Shown here piece by piece: positions 8,247 through 17,436 of a stretch of 64,000 nucleotides of DNA. The position numbers and the translations under genes are program-made. This DNA comes from Hyphomonadaceae bacterium (GTDB lineage Bacteria > Pseudomonadota > Alphaproteobacteria > Caulobacterales > Hyphomonadaceae). Within the stretch, counting starts at the first letter, position 1. Each line of letters starts with the position of its first letter. The stretch is from positions 1-64,000 of the forward strand of contig JALHLR010000009.1 of the NCBI GenBank assembly GCA_022844475.1, in the 5' to 3' direction. The notes below the pieces were generated by a model, which was not told where the DNA came from, did no database searches, and worked only from the letters and a program-made list of their open reading frames with translations.

Positions 8247-8930
8247 TTACGGCGTAAGGAACAGCGTCCTCTCTCGTGCGCGCCGGTTGGCCAGCGCTTT
8301 CATCACCACGCCGTTCATCCTGTTCCACAGCAGGAAGGCGTTTGCTGCGCCCGGGCGGTCGTCGCCATTGACGCGCTTCACGATGGATGAGCCGCGGGTC
8401 TTGCCTGAGCCGACATTGTAGCAGAACGCTACCATCGCGCTGAACTCGTTGAGCGTGACGGGGACTTTCACGTACCGCTCGATCGCTTCCTCGCACCAGT
8501 GCAGGTCATCGCGCAGGAAGGCGTCGGCTTCTTCCTCGGTGATCACATCCTTTTCGCCCTCGAGCATCAGGTGGCCATAGCCGATCAGCCACAAGCCGCC
8601 GAGCTCGTAAGCCTCGAGCTGCAGCGTCTCTTCTTCCTTGATGATCTGCACGGCCGTGTGGTTCGTGTTATAGTAGCGCGGCATGTTGTGAACCGGCTGG
8701 GGGTCGAGCGCGTCGAGGAAGTTCACCTCCCCCGTCAGCGGTACGAGTGGTATGCCGCCTGCGGTTGGAATCGTGTCGCTCTCGACATCAGGGACGAGTG
8801 TTTCCGGCGCTGGCGCGGCGCCGGCTTCTGCGGGTGCCGCTTCCGCGCCTGCGCTGCGCGTTGCCGGCGAGCATGATACGGTGAGACTCGCGCCCAGGAT
8901 CGCGGCAAGCAGTCCCCTTGTGATCCCCAC
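8247..8930 (-). CDS. GH24 lysozyme-like lipoprotein with altered catalytic triad
   Basis: I start this gene at the GTG at 8930 rather than the track start at 9044. GGAGG lies eight bases upstream, and the protein then opens with a signal peptide ending in a lipobox-like TVSC. The product is 227 residues, with an acidic/alanine-rich linker followed by a GH24 (T4-like) lysozyme domain. IIKEEETLQLEAYEL aligns with the catalytic-Glu helix, and GYGH, ALANRRARERTLFL and FCYNVGSG are typical. The Asp and Thr of the Glu-Asp-Thr triad appear lost: AYELGGLWLIGYGH stands where AYxDxxGxWTIGYGH is expected. A peptidoglycan-binding or weakly active enzyme at the inner face of the outer membrane is likely. 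Confidence 0.75.
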   Translation of the reverse strand: MGITRGLLAAILGASLTVSCSPATRSAGAEAAPAEAGAAPAPETLVPDVESDTIPTAGGIPLVPLTGEVNFLDALDPQPVHNMPRYYNTNHTAVQIIKEEETLQLEAYELGGLWLIGYGHLMLEGEKDVITEEEADAFLRDDLHWCEEAIERYVKVPVTLNEFSAMVAFCYNVGSGKTRGSSIVKRVNGDDRPGAANAFLLWNRMNGVVMKALANRRARERTLFLTP

Positions 8931-9033
8931 GTCTGCGTCCTCCGTCCCGGCCGCCCGGCGGCAGACAAGCACAGGCGACGGCCAAGTAAAGCGCGCGGCG
9001 CCGTAGGCAGATCTGCAGGGTATACGGACGGTG

Positions 9034-9057
9034 CGAAGCAGCAATTCGAATGCTTCG
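9034..9057. promoter_or_regulatory. inverted repeat, candidate operator between lysozyme-like and MarR genes
   Basis: CGAAGCA and TGCTTCG form perfect seven-base arms around a ten-base centre that itself contains TTCGAA. The site lies in the divergent region upstream of both the GH24 lipoprotein and the MarR-type gene, where MarR proteins often bind their own promoter. No binding data exist. Confidence 0.45.
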
Positions 9058-9059
9058 TG

Positions 9060-9093
9060 TTTACTTCCTGATTACCGACGTGAACAAAGTAAA
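9060..9093. promoter_or_regulatory. second inverted repeat in the same divergent region
   Basis: TTTACTT and AAGTAAA are perfect seven-base arms separated by 20 bases, only three bases from the first dyad and in a locally AT-rich stretch. It may be a second operator or two half-sites for one dimer. Confidence 0.4.
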
Positions 9094-9211
9094 CTCGCAC
9101 GAATACGAATAGAAAATTGCATCAAACTCGTTCGATTTAGCGATTGCTTAGTCAAGCGCGTGTATCTTCACACCATAAGCCGAGCAAATCGGCAAACAGA
9201 CAAAAACAACG

Positions 9212-9721
9212 ATGGTGGTGGTGATGACGAACGCAAAGGTCCGCGATATCGCGGCTGACGAGAACGTTGAGCAGTCTTTCCTGAAAGCGCTTTCGTTGCT
9301 GGAGCAGGCCCATCGCCGCCTCCACGACGTCGTGAAGGACAACCTGGAACGCAATGGCGAGCGCTCGCTCACCGGCGTCCAGGCTCTCCTGCTGTACGAG
9401 ATCGGCGAGAGCGAGACGCCTGCAAGCGCCCTGCGCGCCCGCGGCTCCTTCGCCGGCACGTCGATGTCGTACAATGTGAAGAAGCTCCAGGAAGGCGGCT
9501 ATCTGGTCCAGTCGCGCTCCAGCGACGACCGCCGCACCGTTCGTCTCAAGCTGACGCCGTCGGGAAAGGCCGTCCGCAACCGCGTCTCCTCCCTGTTCGA
9601 GAAGCAGTCCGCCTCGCTTGAACCGACCGCCTCGGTCCGCTCGGACGACCTGGACCAGCTCAACAAGTCGCTGGCCCGCCTTGAGCGCTTCTGGTCCGAC
9701 CAGATCCGCTACCAGCTCTGA
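9212..9721 (+). CDS. MarR-family (LdtR-like) winged-helix regulator
   Basis: A 169-residue cytosolic DNA-binding protein. The central winged helix is clear: SLTGVQALLLYEIG, then the recognition helix FAGTSMSYNVKKLQEGGYL and the wing SSDDRRTVRLKLTPSG. The TSMSYNVKKL helix resembles LdtR, a MarR-type regulator in Rhizobiales that controls cell-wall and stress genes. This suits its place opposite a lysozyme-like envelope gene. The start is unsure: ATG at 9212 and ATG at 9224 are in frame and neither has a good ribosome site. A hairpin terminator follows about 105 bases downstream. Confidence 0.85.
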   Translation: MVVVMTNAKVRDIAADENVEQSFLKALSLLEQAHRRLHDVVKDNLERNGERSLTGVQALLLYEIGESETPASALRARGSFAGTSMSYNVKKLQEGGYLVQSRSSDDRRTVRLKLTPSGKAVRNRVSSLFEKQSASLEPTASVRSDDLDQLNKSLARLERFWSDQIRYQL

Positions 9722-9826
9722 GTTTTGTGGGTGTGCAGACCCTGGCCTGATAGTTCGGGGCTGACAAACTAAGGGCGATGACGGCGGACTTGCCTTCAAC
9801 TGGCAACCCTACCTGACAACCCGACG

Positions 9827-9852
9827 CCGCCGGCTTCGCAAGAGGCCGGCGG
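9827..9852 (+). terminator. intrinsic terminator after the MarR-type gene
   Basis: CCGCCGGC and GCCGGCGG form an eight-pair GC stem around a ten-base loop, followed by TTATGTTTTC on the plus strand. It lies between the convergent MarR-type gene and the secreted-protein gene, so it may serve both. Confidence 0.75.
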
Positions 9853-9860
9853 TTATGTTT

Positions 9861-10793
9861 TCAGGGTTTCGGCTTGGGTGTCTCGGTCGTCTCCGTCCGC
9901 CGCGCGCCAAGCATCATGTGCAGGATCGAGTAGTTGCCCTCGTGGCACGCGGACTCAAGTACGGTGTGGTTCGTGCGGACGAGCGTGTACTGCACGCGCA
10001 TCGGCGCGCTCAGCATCGCGCTGTCTTCCAGCACGTCGTCGTAGCTTATCTGGTCGGGTGCGATCAGGCTGAAGCGTTCCGTGACGCGACGCTTCTGGTC
10101 GAAAGGCGGCGCGCCGGGCGGGGCAAGCTGGGAGCGAATCTGATCCGTGATGACGATCAGCGTGTCACCGTCCCAGCTCGCAATCGAGTCGCCTGCCAGG
10201 GAGGGCAGGCCTGCGGGTCGCGGCGCAGCGCCGATCCCGATCAGGCGGGCCACCATCTGGTCTTCAGTGTAGATCATCATGTGTCCCGCAGTCTGAACGA
10301 TCTGGCGGTACATGCTGCCGGGACTTATCCCGAGCGGCGCCCGGCCGTTCGCGCTCAGGCAGCGTTCGTCGTTCGAGAGGCCTTCCGGGTTTTCGGCTGC
10401 CTTGCGGATGTCGCGGAGCGTGGGGCCAAGATCCTTCGCGAGCTGGGTCTGAGGGCGTTTGCCGGTATCCGGCTCAACGATGAGTGACGTGCGGTAGGCG
10501 CCGTCGCCTGCTGGAAGCAGGCCCGCGAAATCGAAATCATCGTCTGGGTGCAGGGCGACGCCTTCGCCCTGGAGCGACTTGTTGCGGGCGGCGACATAGG
10601 CGGTTGCAGCATCGCCGGAGACCGTGGGCTCTGTCGTTCCGTCCATCCGCTCCAGCGGCGTGAGCCAGCGGCTTTCCCATACCCCATGAAAATCGGGACG
10701 TCCCTCCGCCGTGCGGGGGATGTCCGGGGTCTGTGCGTGTGCCCAAGCGCACGACCCGACCAGCGCAGCAAGGGCAAGCAGCCTCATCAACAT
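9861..10793 (-). CDS. secreted conserved protein of unknown function
   Basis: I start at the ATG at 10793, which opens directly into a cleavable signal peptide (LLALAALVGSCAWAHA, then QTPD); the track start adds 12 residues before it. The mature protein of about 290 residues begins with the DIPRTAEGRPDFHGVWE segment. Further on it has SWDGDTLIVITDQ and CHEGNYSILHMMLGAR, motifs of an uncharacterised exported family seen in environmental proteobacteria and acidobacteria. No catalytic motif is recognisable. It stands alone between a terminator and the hemA promoter region. Confidence 0.65.
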   Translation of the reverse strand: MLMRLLALAALVGSCAWAHAQTPDIPRTAEGRPDFHGVWESRWLTPLERMDGTTEPTVSGDAATAYVAARNKSLQGEGVALHPDDDFDFAGLLPAGDGAYRTSLIVEPDTGKRPQTQLAKDLGPTLRDIRKAAENPEGLSNDERCLSANGRAPLGISPGSMYRQIVQTAGHMMIYTEDQMVARLIGIGAAPRPAGLPSLAGDSIASWDGDTLIVITDQIRSQLAPPGAPPFDQKRRVTERFSLIAPDQISYDDVLEDSAMLSAPMRVQYTLVRTNHTVLESACHEGNYSILHMMLGARRTETTETPKPKP

Positions 10794-11114
10794 TGTCCTG
10801 TCCCCACCTGATGAGGGCGTCGGGACCATGAAGGAATTGCTGCAGTGCGTCGACAGCCGGCTGTCTGCTGCTCAGGCCCAACCAACCCCTGGGAGCGACC
10901 GCAGGCGCACGCACTCGCGCGTATGGCGCACCAATACAGACAGTCCCACCGCTGCGACCCCGCCCCCTTCACTTGAGAGCCAGTCGCAAAAAGGCCTGCG
11001 GCACAACGCTCAACACTGCGGGAGCGATTTGATCTGGGACTAGGAAACCGCCAATTTGGGCTCTAACAAAGTCTGGGGCGCCGAAGAAGCGCACGCGGAC
11101 AAGAGAAAACGCCG
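10794..11114. other. divergent intergenic region upstream of hemA
   Basis: About 320 bases between the secreted-protein gene and hemA. I looked for an FNR/FixK-type box, which often controls hemA in alphaproteobacteria, and saw no convincing one. The short ORF here (10711-11043) runs over the secreted-protein gene and has no support. Confidence 0.5.
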
Positions 11115-12338
11115 ATGAAACACCTCGCTGCTTTCGAGAACGCTCTTGAGGAAATCCGGTCCGAAGGCCGCTACCGCGTCTTCATCGATCTCAAGCGCTA
11201 TCGCGGCGAGTTTCCCAAAGCGTCCGTGCGCCACAATGATGGCAGCGAACAGGATGTCACGGTCTGGTGCTCCAACGACTATCTCGGCATGGGTCAGGAC
11301 CCGGACGTGATCGCCACGATGAAAGAGGCGGTCGATACATTTGGCGCGGGCTCCGGCGGCACGCGCAATATCTCGGGCACGACGCGCTATCATGTGGAGC
11401 TGGAGAAAGAGCTGGCCTCGCTGCACGGCAAGGAAGCGGCGCTGCTGTTCACGTCCGGCTATGTGTCGAACGAGGCGACGCTGTCGACGCTCGCCAAGAT
11501 CATGCCGAACGTGATCATCTATTCGGACGAACTGAACCACGCCTCGATGATCGAGGGGATCAAGCGCGCCAACTGCGCCAAGCGCATCTTCCGCCACAAC
11601 GACCTCGGCCATCTGCGTGCGCTGCTGGAAAACGATCCGGCCGATGCGCCGAAAGTGATCGCCTTCGAGTCGGTCTATTCGATGGATGGCGACGTGGCGC
11701 CGATGGAAGCCATGTGCGACCTCGCCGAAGAGTTCGACGCGATGACCTATCTCGACGAAGTCCACGCTGTCGGCATGTATGGCCATGAAGGCGCGGGCGT
11801 CGCCCAGCGCGACAATGTCATGCACCGCATCACGATCTGCGAAGGCACGCTGGCCAAGGCGTTCGGCGTCATGGGCGGCTACATCGCCTCGAAGACCGCG
11901 ATCTGCGACGCCATTCGTTCGATGGCGCCTGGATTCATCTTCTCGACCTCGACATGCCCGGTGCTGGCCGCCGGTGCGTTGACCTCGATCCGCAAGCTTC
12001 GTTCCGACTACGGTCGCGACCTGCGCAAGATTCACCAGGAAAAGGCGGAGCTTCTGCGCCAGAAGCTCATCGCCGCTAAACTGCCGGTGATGATGGCGGA
12101 CACGCATATCGTCCCGCTGCTCGTCGGCGACCCGGAGCGCTGCAAGGCGCTGTCTGACACGCTGCTGTTCGACTTCGGCATCTATGTGCAGCCGATCAAC
12201 TACCCGACTGTGCCCAAGGGTACGGAGCGCCTTCGCTTCACGCCGTCGCCGCAGCACACCGAAGCGATGATGGACGAGCTGGTCTCGGCGTTGCTCGCGA
12301 TCTGGAAGCAGCTCGGCCTCGACCAGCGAGCTGCCTGA
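11115..12338 (+). CDS. hemA: 5-aminolevulinate synthase
   Basis: This PLP enzyme condenses glycine with succinyl-CoA to 5-aminolevulinate, the first step of haem and tetrapyrrole synthesis by the C4 (Shemin) pathway of alphaproteobacteria. The 407-residue protein has the family N-terminus ([11 protein letters not shown]), the substrate loop [13 protein letters not shown], the PLP aspartate segment [12 protein letters not shown] and the Schiff-base lysine in [13 protein letters not shown]. Length is normal. It is monocistronic as far as seen and converges with the transglycosylase gene, 21 bases away. Confidence 0.97.
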   Translation: MKHLAAFENALEEIRSEGRYRVFIDLKRYRGEFPKASVRHNDGSEQDVTVWCSNDYLGMGQDPDVIATMKEAVDTFGAGSGGTRNISGTTRYHVELEKELASLHGKEAALLFTSGYVSNEATLSTLAKIMPNVIIYSDELNHASMIEGIKRANCAKRIFRHNDLGHLRALLENDPADAPKVIAFESVYSMDGDVAPMEAMCDLAEEFDAMTYLDEVHAVGMYGHEGAGVAQRDNVMHRITICEGTLAKAFGVMGGYIASKTAICDAIRSMAPGFIFSTSTCPVLAAGALTSIRKLRSDYGRDLRKIHQEKAELLRQKLIAAKLPVMMADTHIVPLLVGDPERCKALSDTLLFDFGIYVQPINYPTVPKGTERLRFTPSPQHTEAMMDELVSALLAIWKQLGLDQRAA

Positions 12339-12359
12339 TCGTCATCGCCAGGCTTGGCG

Positions 12360-13088
12360 CTAGGCCTTGTCTTCCTGCAGGCCGAACAGCGCTGTCATCA
12401 GGCTGGACGTCATCGCCACCATGCCCATTTGCGCCTGCATAAGCGCGTCCGCATTCGTCACGGCCGGCGTTGTGCCGAACGAGGCCGGCGCAATCTTGGC
12501 GGCGTCTGCATCCGCGATCGTCGCGCCGGTCAGCTTCACATAGAGCTGCGCAACGGTAAGGTCCGCGCCATCCTTGCCGCGGAAGACGTTCTGGTTGGCG
12601 AGCGCGGCCCTCGGGAACATGTCGGCGGCATCGCCGGCCTTGTTGGCGCGGGCCGCCTGAATGAGCCGCCCCGCGTCCGATGGTCCCATGAAGTGTGCTG
12701 CATAGAGTTCAGCCGACGTCGCCGGACGCCCAAGCTTCTTCTCAAGAATCTTCGCGTTCTCGCCCGCTAGTTCGCCAGCCATCAGCGACGACAGTTTCGC
12801 GTCCTTGCGGAGCGCCAGCAGCTCTGTCCGCGATTGCCCCTCGACGCTTACGCCATGCTTCGCGCCATAGCGCTCCAGCATGCTCATCCATGTCGCATCG
12901 GTGAACTGGAACAGTCCCGTGGCGGAGGAGGTGCCTGCCTTCGCGTTGGGATCGAAATTGCTCTCGCGCTGCGCTGTCTTCACGAGATAGTCGAACCCGA
13001 CGCCGGTCGAGCGCGCAGCAGTCTTCAGCGCTGCCATGACTTCAGCGCGCTGGACGGCTTGCGGGGAGGCGCCGATGGAATCGGTCAA
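12360..13088 (-). CDS. SLT-type lytic transglycosylase
   Basis: A 242-residue protein with an N-terminal transglycosylase (SLT) domain. The catalytic glutamate lies in KTAQRESNFDPNAKAGTSSATGLFQF, which also holds the family GLFQF motif, and YAAHFMGPSDAGRLI closes the domain. It cleaves peptidoglycan to anhydro-muropeptides. There is no obvious signal peptide, as in the PleA-like and flagellum/pilus-associated enzymes of Caulobacterales, whose export route is unclear. The C-terminal roughly 60 residues are low-complexity helix. No flagellar genes adjoin it. Confidence 0.8.
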   Translation of the reverse strand: MTDSIGASPQAVQRAEVMAALKTAARSTGVGFDYLVKTAQRESNFDPNAKAGTSSATGLFQFTDATWMSMLERYGAKHGVSVEGQSRTELLALRKDAKLSSLMAGELAGENAKILEKKLGRPATSAELYAAHFMGPSDAGRLIQAARANKAGDAADMFPRAALANQNVFRGKDGADLTVAQLYVKLTGATIADADAAKIAPASFGTTPAVTNADALMQAQMGMVAMTSSLMTALFGLQEDKA

Positions 13089-13157
13089 GGGCAGGGTCCT
13101 GATAGTTCAGAGCCCACCACGCCGCGTTATGGTTAGCGAAGGGTTAACGCGCGTGTT

Positions 13158-13901
13158 TCAGTCCCACAGCCAGCGATGTACCGTATGGCCCTTCCACCCG
13201 ATCTTCTTGAGCACAGCGCCGAGATATAGATCGACATAAAGGTCGTTCGCATCGCCATGGCCATCGAGCGCACGACCCGCCGGGATCAGCTCATCCCGCT
13301 TGCGCTCCGCCCAGGTGGCCTTGGCGCGCATCACACGTTCCTCGAGACCCATCGTCTGTGGACGCAGGCCCAGCAGCTGGAAATAGGTGTCGAAGATCCG
13401 GTCCGGCAGCCGCTCGGGTTCGGCCATGAACTTGTCCGTCATCGCGACCAGCGCTTCACTCGGAGGAGTATCTTGAAGCGCATGAACCAGCCGCGCCTGA
13501 TAGCAGTCCCAGCGTGACGCCTTGTAGGCGGCCTCGTTGCCAAACTCGATCCTCGCGCGACGATCAACCAGGAACATCGCTGCATAGACAAGCGGTATCT
13601 CGAAACTGCTTTTCAGCAATTTGTGCTGCTGCACGATCTCGTTCAGCTTCTGATAGGCGCGCGCAGCGCACTCGAAGTCCTCGCGTGGGTCAACGCCGCG
13701 CCGCCAGTGCAGCAGGCCCAGATCGACATATGCCTCGGCTGTGACCCTGCAGTTCTGTGCCGCCCACTCGAAATTGCTGATGGCCAGCAACTCGGTGATC
13801 ACATCCGGCCCGCGCGCGGTCAGGGCCTCGGCTTCCGCCACGCGGCTTTCGTATTGTTCGAGCCCGCCCACACTGCCTCGCGAGTCAGTTACCAGTCCCA
13901 C
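13158..13901 (-). CDS. conserved helical protein of unknown function, coupled to RNase D
   Basis: A 247-residue soluble protein, mainly amphipathic helices, with TPR-like spacing in the first half (AYVDLGLLHWRRG, AARAYQKLNEIV). It ends in a well-formed tryptophan-rich tail (KIGWKGHTVHRWLWD). I do not recognise a family. The GTG start follows the rnd stop codon directly, so translational coupling with RNase D is likely and a joint role in RNA handling is possible but unproven. Confidence 0.6.
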   Translation of the reverse strand: MGLVTDSRGSVGGLEQYESRVAEAEALTARGPDVITELLAISNFEWAAQNCRVTAEAYVDLGLLHWRRGVDPREDFECAARAYQKLNEIVQQHKLLKSSFEIPLVYAAMFLVDRRARIEFGNEAAYKASRWDCYQARLVHALQDTPPSEALVAMTDKFMAEPERLPDRIFDTYFQLLGLRPQTMGLEERVMRAKATWAERKRDELIPAGRALDGHGDANDLYVDLYLGAVLKKIGWKGHTVHRWLWD

Positions 13902-15074
13902 CTACAACTCGATGATCTTCACGCCCTTCGGGCTCGCTGCCAAGGCCAGCTTGCCGCTCTTCAGCTTCAGCGCCTTCTCCCCGAACAGCTCGCGCCGCCA
14001 GCCCTTCAGCGCCGCGATATCCGGCTCCTTCTCGCGCGCCAGCGATTCCACGTCCGCCGCATTCGCAATCAGCCGCGTCGCGACGCCAGCGTCATCAGAC
14101 ACCTGCTTGAGCAGCACTTTCAACAGCTCAACCATGGCGCCCGGAGGCGGTCCGGAGCGCTCGGGTTCGTCCACCTTCGGCGCATATGCATCGGGATCGT
14201 CCAGCGCCTGGTTGATAGCCTGCAGCAGACCCGCGCCATGCCGCGACTTGCCGAACCCCTGCTGCACCGCTCGCATCCGCTCCAGCGCCTCGAGCGTGCG
14301 CGGCTTCTGCTGCGCGATCTCCTGGATCGCGTCATCCTTCAGAATGCGCCCGCGTGGCTTGTCCGTCTCTTGCGCCACGCGCTCACGCCATCCTGCCACA
14401 TTGGCCAGCACGGCCAGATAGTCGTTGCGGTACTTCCGGATCTTCAGCCGCTTCCACGCCGTCGCCGGGTCGAACTGGTAGATCTCGGGATCGAGCAGGG
14501 CCGCATGCTCGTCCTCGATCCACTCCATGCGGTTCTGCTTCTCCAGCTTCCCGCGCAGGATCTTGTAGATCTCGCGCAGATAGAGGACGTCGCCGCGCGC
14601 GTAAGTCAGCTGCTTCTCGGTCAGCGGGCGTCGCACCCAGTCTGTAAACTGCGAGGACTTGTCGACCGTCCCGCGCACCACTTTCGAGACGAGGTTCTCG
14701 TACGAAATCGAATCTCCGAGCCCGCACGCCATCGCCGCGATCTGGGTGTCGAACACCGGCCCGGGCACATGCCCGATCAGCCGCGAGAAGATTTCGAGAT
14801 CCTGCCGCGCTGCGTGGAAAACCTTTGTCCGCGACGAGTCTGCCAGCAGCTTGTTGAGCGGGGCGAGGTCGATGCCCTTGGCCAGTGGATCCACGAGCAC
14901 ATCATGGTCCGACGACGCCACCTGGATCAGGCACACCTGCGGCCAATACGTCGTCTCGCGGTGGAACTCTGTGTCGACGGCCAGGAAGTCATCGCCCGAA
15001 AGCCGCTCGCACGCCTCTTCCAGCCCCGCCGTGTCGGTGATCAGGCGGATTTCGCCAGCCTCAGCGTCCTTCAA
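13902..15074 (-). CDS. rnd: ribonuclease D
   Basis: A 390-residue 3'-5' exoribonuclease for tRNA 3' maturation and RNA turnover. The DEDD exonuclease domain shows AVDTEFHRE (Exo I), KVFHAARQDLEI (Exo II) and LTYARGDVLYL (Exo III, DEDDy tyrosine). HRDC-like helices follow (PRGRILKDDAIQEIAQ and onward). Length fits the family. It is divergent from aspS and is followed with no gap by the helical unknown gene. Confidence 0.93.
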   Translation of the reverse strand: MKDAEAGEIRLITDTAGLEEACERLSGDDFLAVDTEFHRETTYWPQVCLIQVASSDHDVLVDPLAKGIDLAPLNKLLADSSRTKVFHAARQDLEIFSRLIGHVPGPVFDTQIAAMACGLGDSISYENLVSKVVRGTVDKSSQFTDWVRRPLTEKQLTYARGDVLYLREIYKILRGKLEKQNRMEWIEDEHAALLDPEIYQFDPATAWKRLKIRKYRNDYLAVLANVAGWRERVAQETDKPRGRILKDDAIQEIAQQKPRTLEALERMRAVQQGFGKSRHGAGLLQAINQALDDPDAYAPKVDEPERSGPPPGAMVELLKVLLKQVSDDAGVATRLIANAADVESLAREKEPDIAALKGWRRELFGEKALKLKSGKLALAASPKGVKIIEL

Positions 15075-15222
15075 ATCCGTGATCTCCCGGATCGGGCCCA
15101 GCCCAGCACAGAATCAGACTAAGGGCGGATATTGACAATCTTGACGGCGACATGCGCTTGTCCGCCCGTTCGATCAAGCCAAATCCCCCGGATTCTGCGG
15201 GAAAAGCAGGAGTTTTGCCCCG

Positions 15223-17007
15223 ATGCATGCCTACAGGACGCATACCTGCGGCCAGCTGCGCGCGGAGCATGTCGGGAATACCGTCAAGCTGTCCGGCTGG
15301 GTCCACCGCAAACGGGACCTTGGCGGCCTGCTGTTCATCGACCTGCGCGACCATTATGGCATCACCCAGTGCGTCGTGACCCCGTCCAATCCGCACTTCC
15401 AGCGGCTTGAGCGTATCCGGGTCGAATCCGTCATCTGCCTCACAGGTGAGGTCGTGAAGCGCGACGCCAACACGATCAATGCGACGCTCGCCACCGGCGA
15501 GATCGACCTCAAGGTGCAGGACCTCACCGTCCTCTCCGAGTCCGAGGAATTGCCTCTGCCGGTCTTCGCCGAGCCGGAATATCCGGAAGACGTGCGCCTC
15601 AAATACCGCTTCCTCGACCTGCGCCGCGAGACGCTGCACGCCAACATCGTGACGCGCACTAAAGTCATTGCGTCCATGCGCCGCCGCATGCACGAAACCG
15701 GCTTCACCGAGTATTCGACGCCGATCCTCACCGCGTCCTCGCCCGAGGGCGCGCGCGACTTCCTCGTGCCCAGCCGTATCCATCAGGGAAAATTCTTCGC
15801 GCTGCCCCAGGCGCCGCAGCAGTACAAGCAGCTGTTGATGGTCGCCGGCTTCGACCGTTACTTCCAGATCGCCCCTTGTTTTCGCGACGAGGACCCGCGC
15901 GCTGACCGTCTCCCCGGCGAATTCTACCAGCTCGATCTCGAGATGAGCTTCGTCACGCAGGAAGACGTGTGGGATACGATGGAGCCCGTGCTTCGCGGCG
16001 TGTTCGAGGAATTCGGCAACGGCAAGCCCGTGACAAGGAAATTCCCGCGTATCCCTTACGACACGGCCATCCGCACCTATGGCTCGGACAAGCCCGACCT
16101 CCGGAATCCGATCGAGATGGGGAACGTCTCCGATCACTTTCGCGGCTCGGGTTTCAAGGTCTTCGCCGGGATGCTGGAGAAGGACGCGAAGAACGAAGTG
16201 TGGGGCATTCCCGCCAAGGGTGGCGGCAGCCGCGCCTTCTGCGACAAGATGAATTCGTGGGCGCAGCAACAGGGTCAGCCGGGCCTCGGCTACATCTTCT
16301 GGCGCGAGGGTGAAGAAGGTGGGGCAGGTCCGGTTGCCAAGAATATCGGCCCCGAGCGCACCGATGCCATCCGTCAGCAATTCGGGCTGAGCGTCGGCGA
16401 CGCTGTCTTCTTCACAGCCGGCCTCCCGGCAAGCTTCTACAAGTTCGCGGGAGAGGCGCGTAACCGCGTCGGCACGGAGCTGGGCCTCACCCAGCCTGAT
16501 CAGTTCGCATGCTGCTGGATCGTCGACTTCCCCTTCTATGAATGGAACGAGGACGATAAGCGCGTAGACTTCGCCCACAACCCGTTCTCCATGCCGCAGG
16601 GCGGCCTCGAAGCGCTCAACAGCGGCGCTGATCCGCTGAGCCTGAAGGCATTCCAGTACGACATGGTCTGCAACGGCTACGAGATTGCGTCCGGCTCCAT
16701 CCGTAACGCTAGCCCCGAGACGATGGTCCGCGCCTTCGAGATTACCGGCCTCACCAAGGCCGATGTGGAGTCGCAGTTCGGCGGCATGTACCGCGCCTTC
16801 CAGTTCGGCGCCCCGCCGCACGGCGGCATGGCAGCTGGCGTTGATCGCATCGTGATGCTTGTCTGTGGCGTGCAGAATCTTCGCGAGATCACGCTCTTCC
16901 CGATGAACCAGCAGGCGCAGGACCTTCTGATGGGCGCGCCGAGCGACGCGAGCCTCAAACAACTCCGCGAACTCGGCATCCGCATTCACGAGAAGCCGAA
17001 GGCGTAA
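15223..17007 (+). CDS. aspS: aspartate--tRNA ligase
   Basis: A class II aminoacyl-tRNA synthetase of 594 residues that charges tRNA-Asp, and possibly tRNA-Asn if non-discriminating; the sequence read does not settle this. It has the N-terminal OB-fold ([15 protein letters not shown]), motif 2 ([20 protein letters not shown]), the bacterial GAD insertion around [13 protein letters not shown], and motif 3 ([15 protein letters not shown]). The ATG at 15223 gives the usual [10 protein letters not shown] start, with AGGAG about ten bases upstream. A small GGGAG/CTCCC hairpin follows the stop. Confidence 0.97.
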   Translation: MHAYRTHTCGQLRAEHVGNTVKLSGWVHRKRDLGGLLFIDLRDHYGITQCVVTPSNPHFQRLERIRVESVICLTGEVVKRDANTINATLATGEIDLKVQDLTVLSESEELPLPVFAEPEYPEDVRLKYRFLDLRRETLHANIVTRTKVIASMRRRMHETGFTEYSTPILTASSPEGARDFLVPSRIHQGKFFALPQAPQQYKQLLMVAGFDRYFQIAPCFRDEDPRADRLPGEFYQLDLEMSFVTQEDVWDTMEPVLRGVFEEFGNGKPVTRKFPRIPYDTAIRTYGSDKPDLRNPIEMGNVSDHFRGSGFKVFAGMLEKDAKNEVWGIPAKGGGSRAFCDKMNSWAQQQGQPGLGYIFWREGEEGGAGPVAKNIGPERTDAIRQQFGLSVGDAVFFTAGLPASFYKFAGEARNRVGTELGLTQPDQFACCWIVDFPFYEWNEDDKRVDFAHNPFSMPQGGLEALNSGADPLSLKAFQYDMVCNGYEIASGSIRNASPETMVRAFEITGLTKADVESQFGGMYRAFQFGAPPHGGMAAGVDRIVMLVCGVQNLREITLFPMNQQAQDLLMGAPSDASLKQLRELGIRIHEKPKA

Positions 17008-17436
17008 AGGGAGCCGTTTCTCCCCCAGGCGCGATGCATCTGAGGACAAGGTGCGTAACGAAGACGGCAGCCTCTGATTTGCGTTGGCGAGGCGAGCCCA
17101 TGCGCCGCAAGCTGGCTCTGCTCGCAATTCCCTGCCCGTGCCTGCCTCGGCGCACCGGCGCGGCAGGCAGCGTCTCACCATGCCTGCGATTAAAAAACCT
17201 GCTTCCGCAATCTCGCTAACGATCCCGCGCGCCGCCTGTGAAACCACGATTTTCCCTTGCAGCGCAGACCTTCGCGCACGCCGGCGCCGCACGCCCGTTA
17301 ACGTTCAAGTCTCTTAACGGCGACCGGCGAAATCACCGCATCAACCTAAGTCTGCGTCAAAACGGCAGGGCGAGGCTGGTCATGTCCCGAGCCGCGCTCC
17401 TTGTCGCCGGATGGGATCAAGGGCCGGGAGTTGGAC
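17008..17436. other. 429-base gap upstream of the ParA-type gene
   Basis: No gene is supported. It starts with a weak hairpin (17009-17024) that may end aspS transcription, and holds the CCGTTAA/TTAACGG dyad at 17295-17320, 117 bases before parA. The short plus-strand ORFs lack any protein-like feature. Confidence 0.55.
17295..17320. promoter_or_regulatory. inverted repeat upstream of ParA/RHH pair, candidate operator or parS-like site
   Basis: CCGTTAA and TTAACGG are perfect seven-base arms with a 12-base spacer, in an otherwise GC-rich gap. Ribbon-helix-helix partners of ParA proteins commonly bind short repeats upstream of their operon, so this is a reasonable target site. Only one pair of arms is seen, not an array. 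Confidence 0.45.

Noticed and set aside
11040-12257. 405-codon minus-strand ORF opposite hemA
   Set aside because: hemA is complete on the plus strand; shadow frame only.
15061-17292. 743-codon minus-strand ORF opposite aspS
   Set aside because: aspS on the other strand is unmistakable; the shadow is low-complexity Arg/Glu/His text without motifs.
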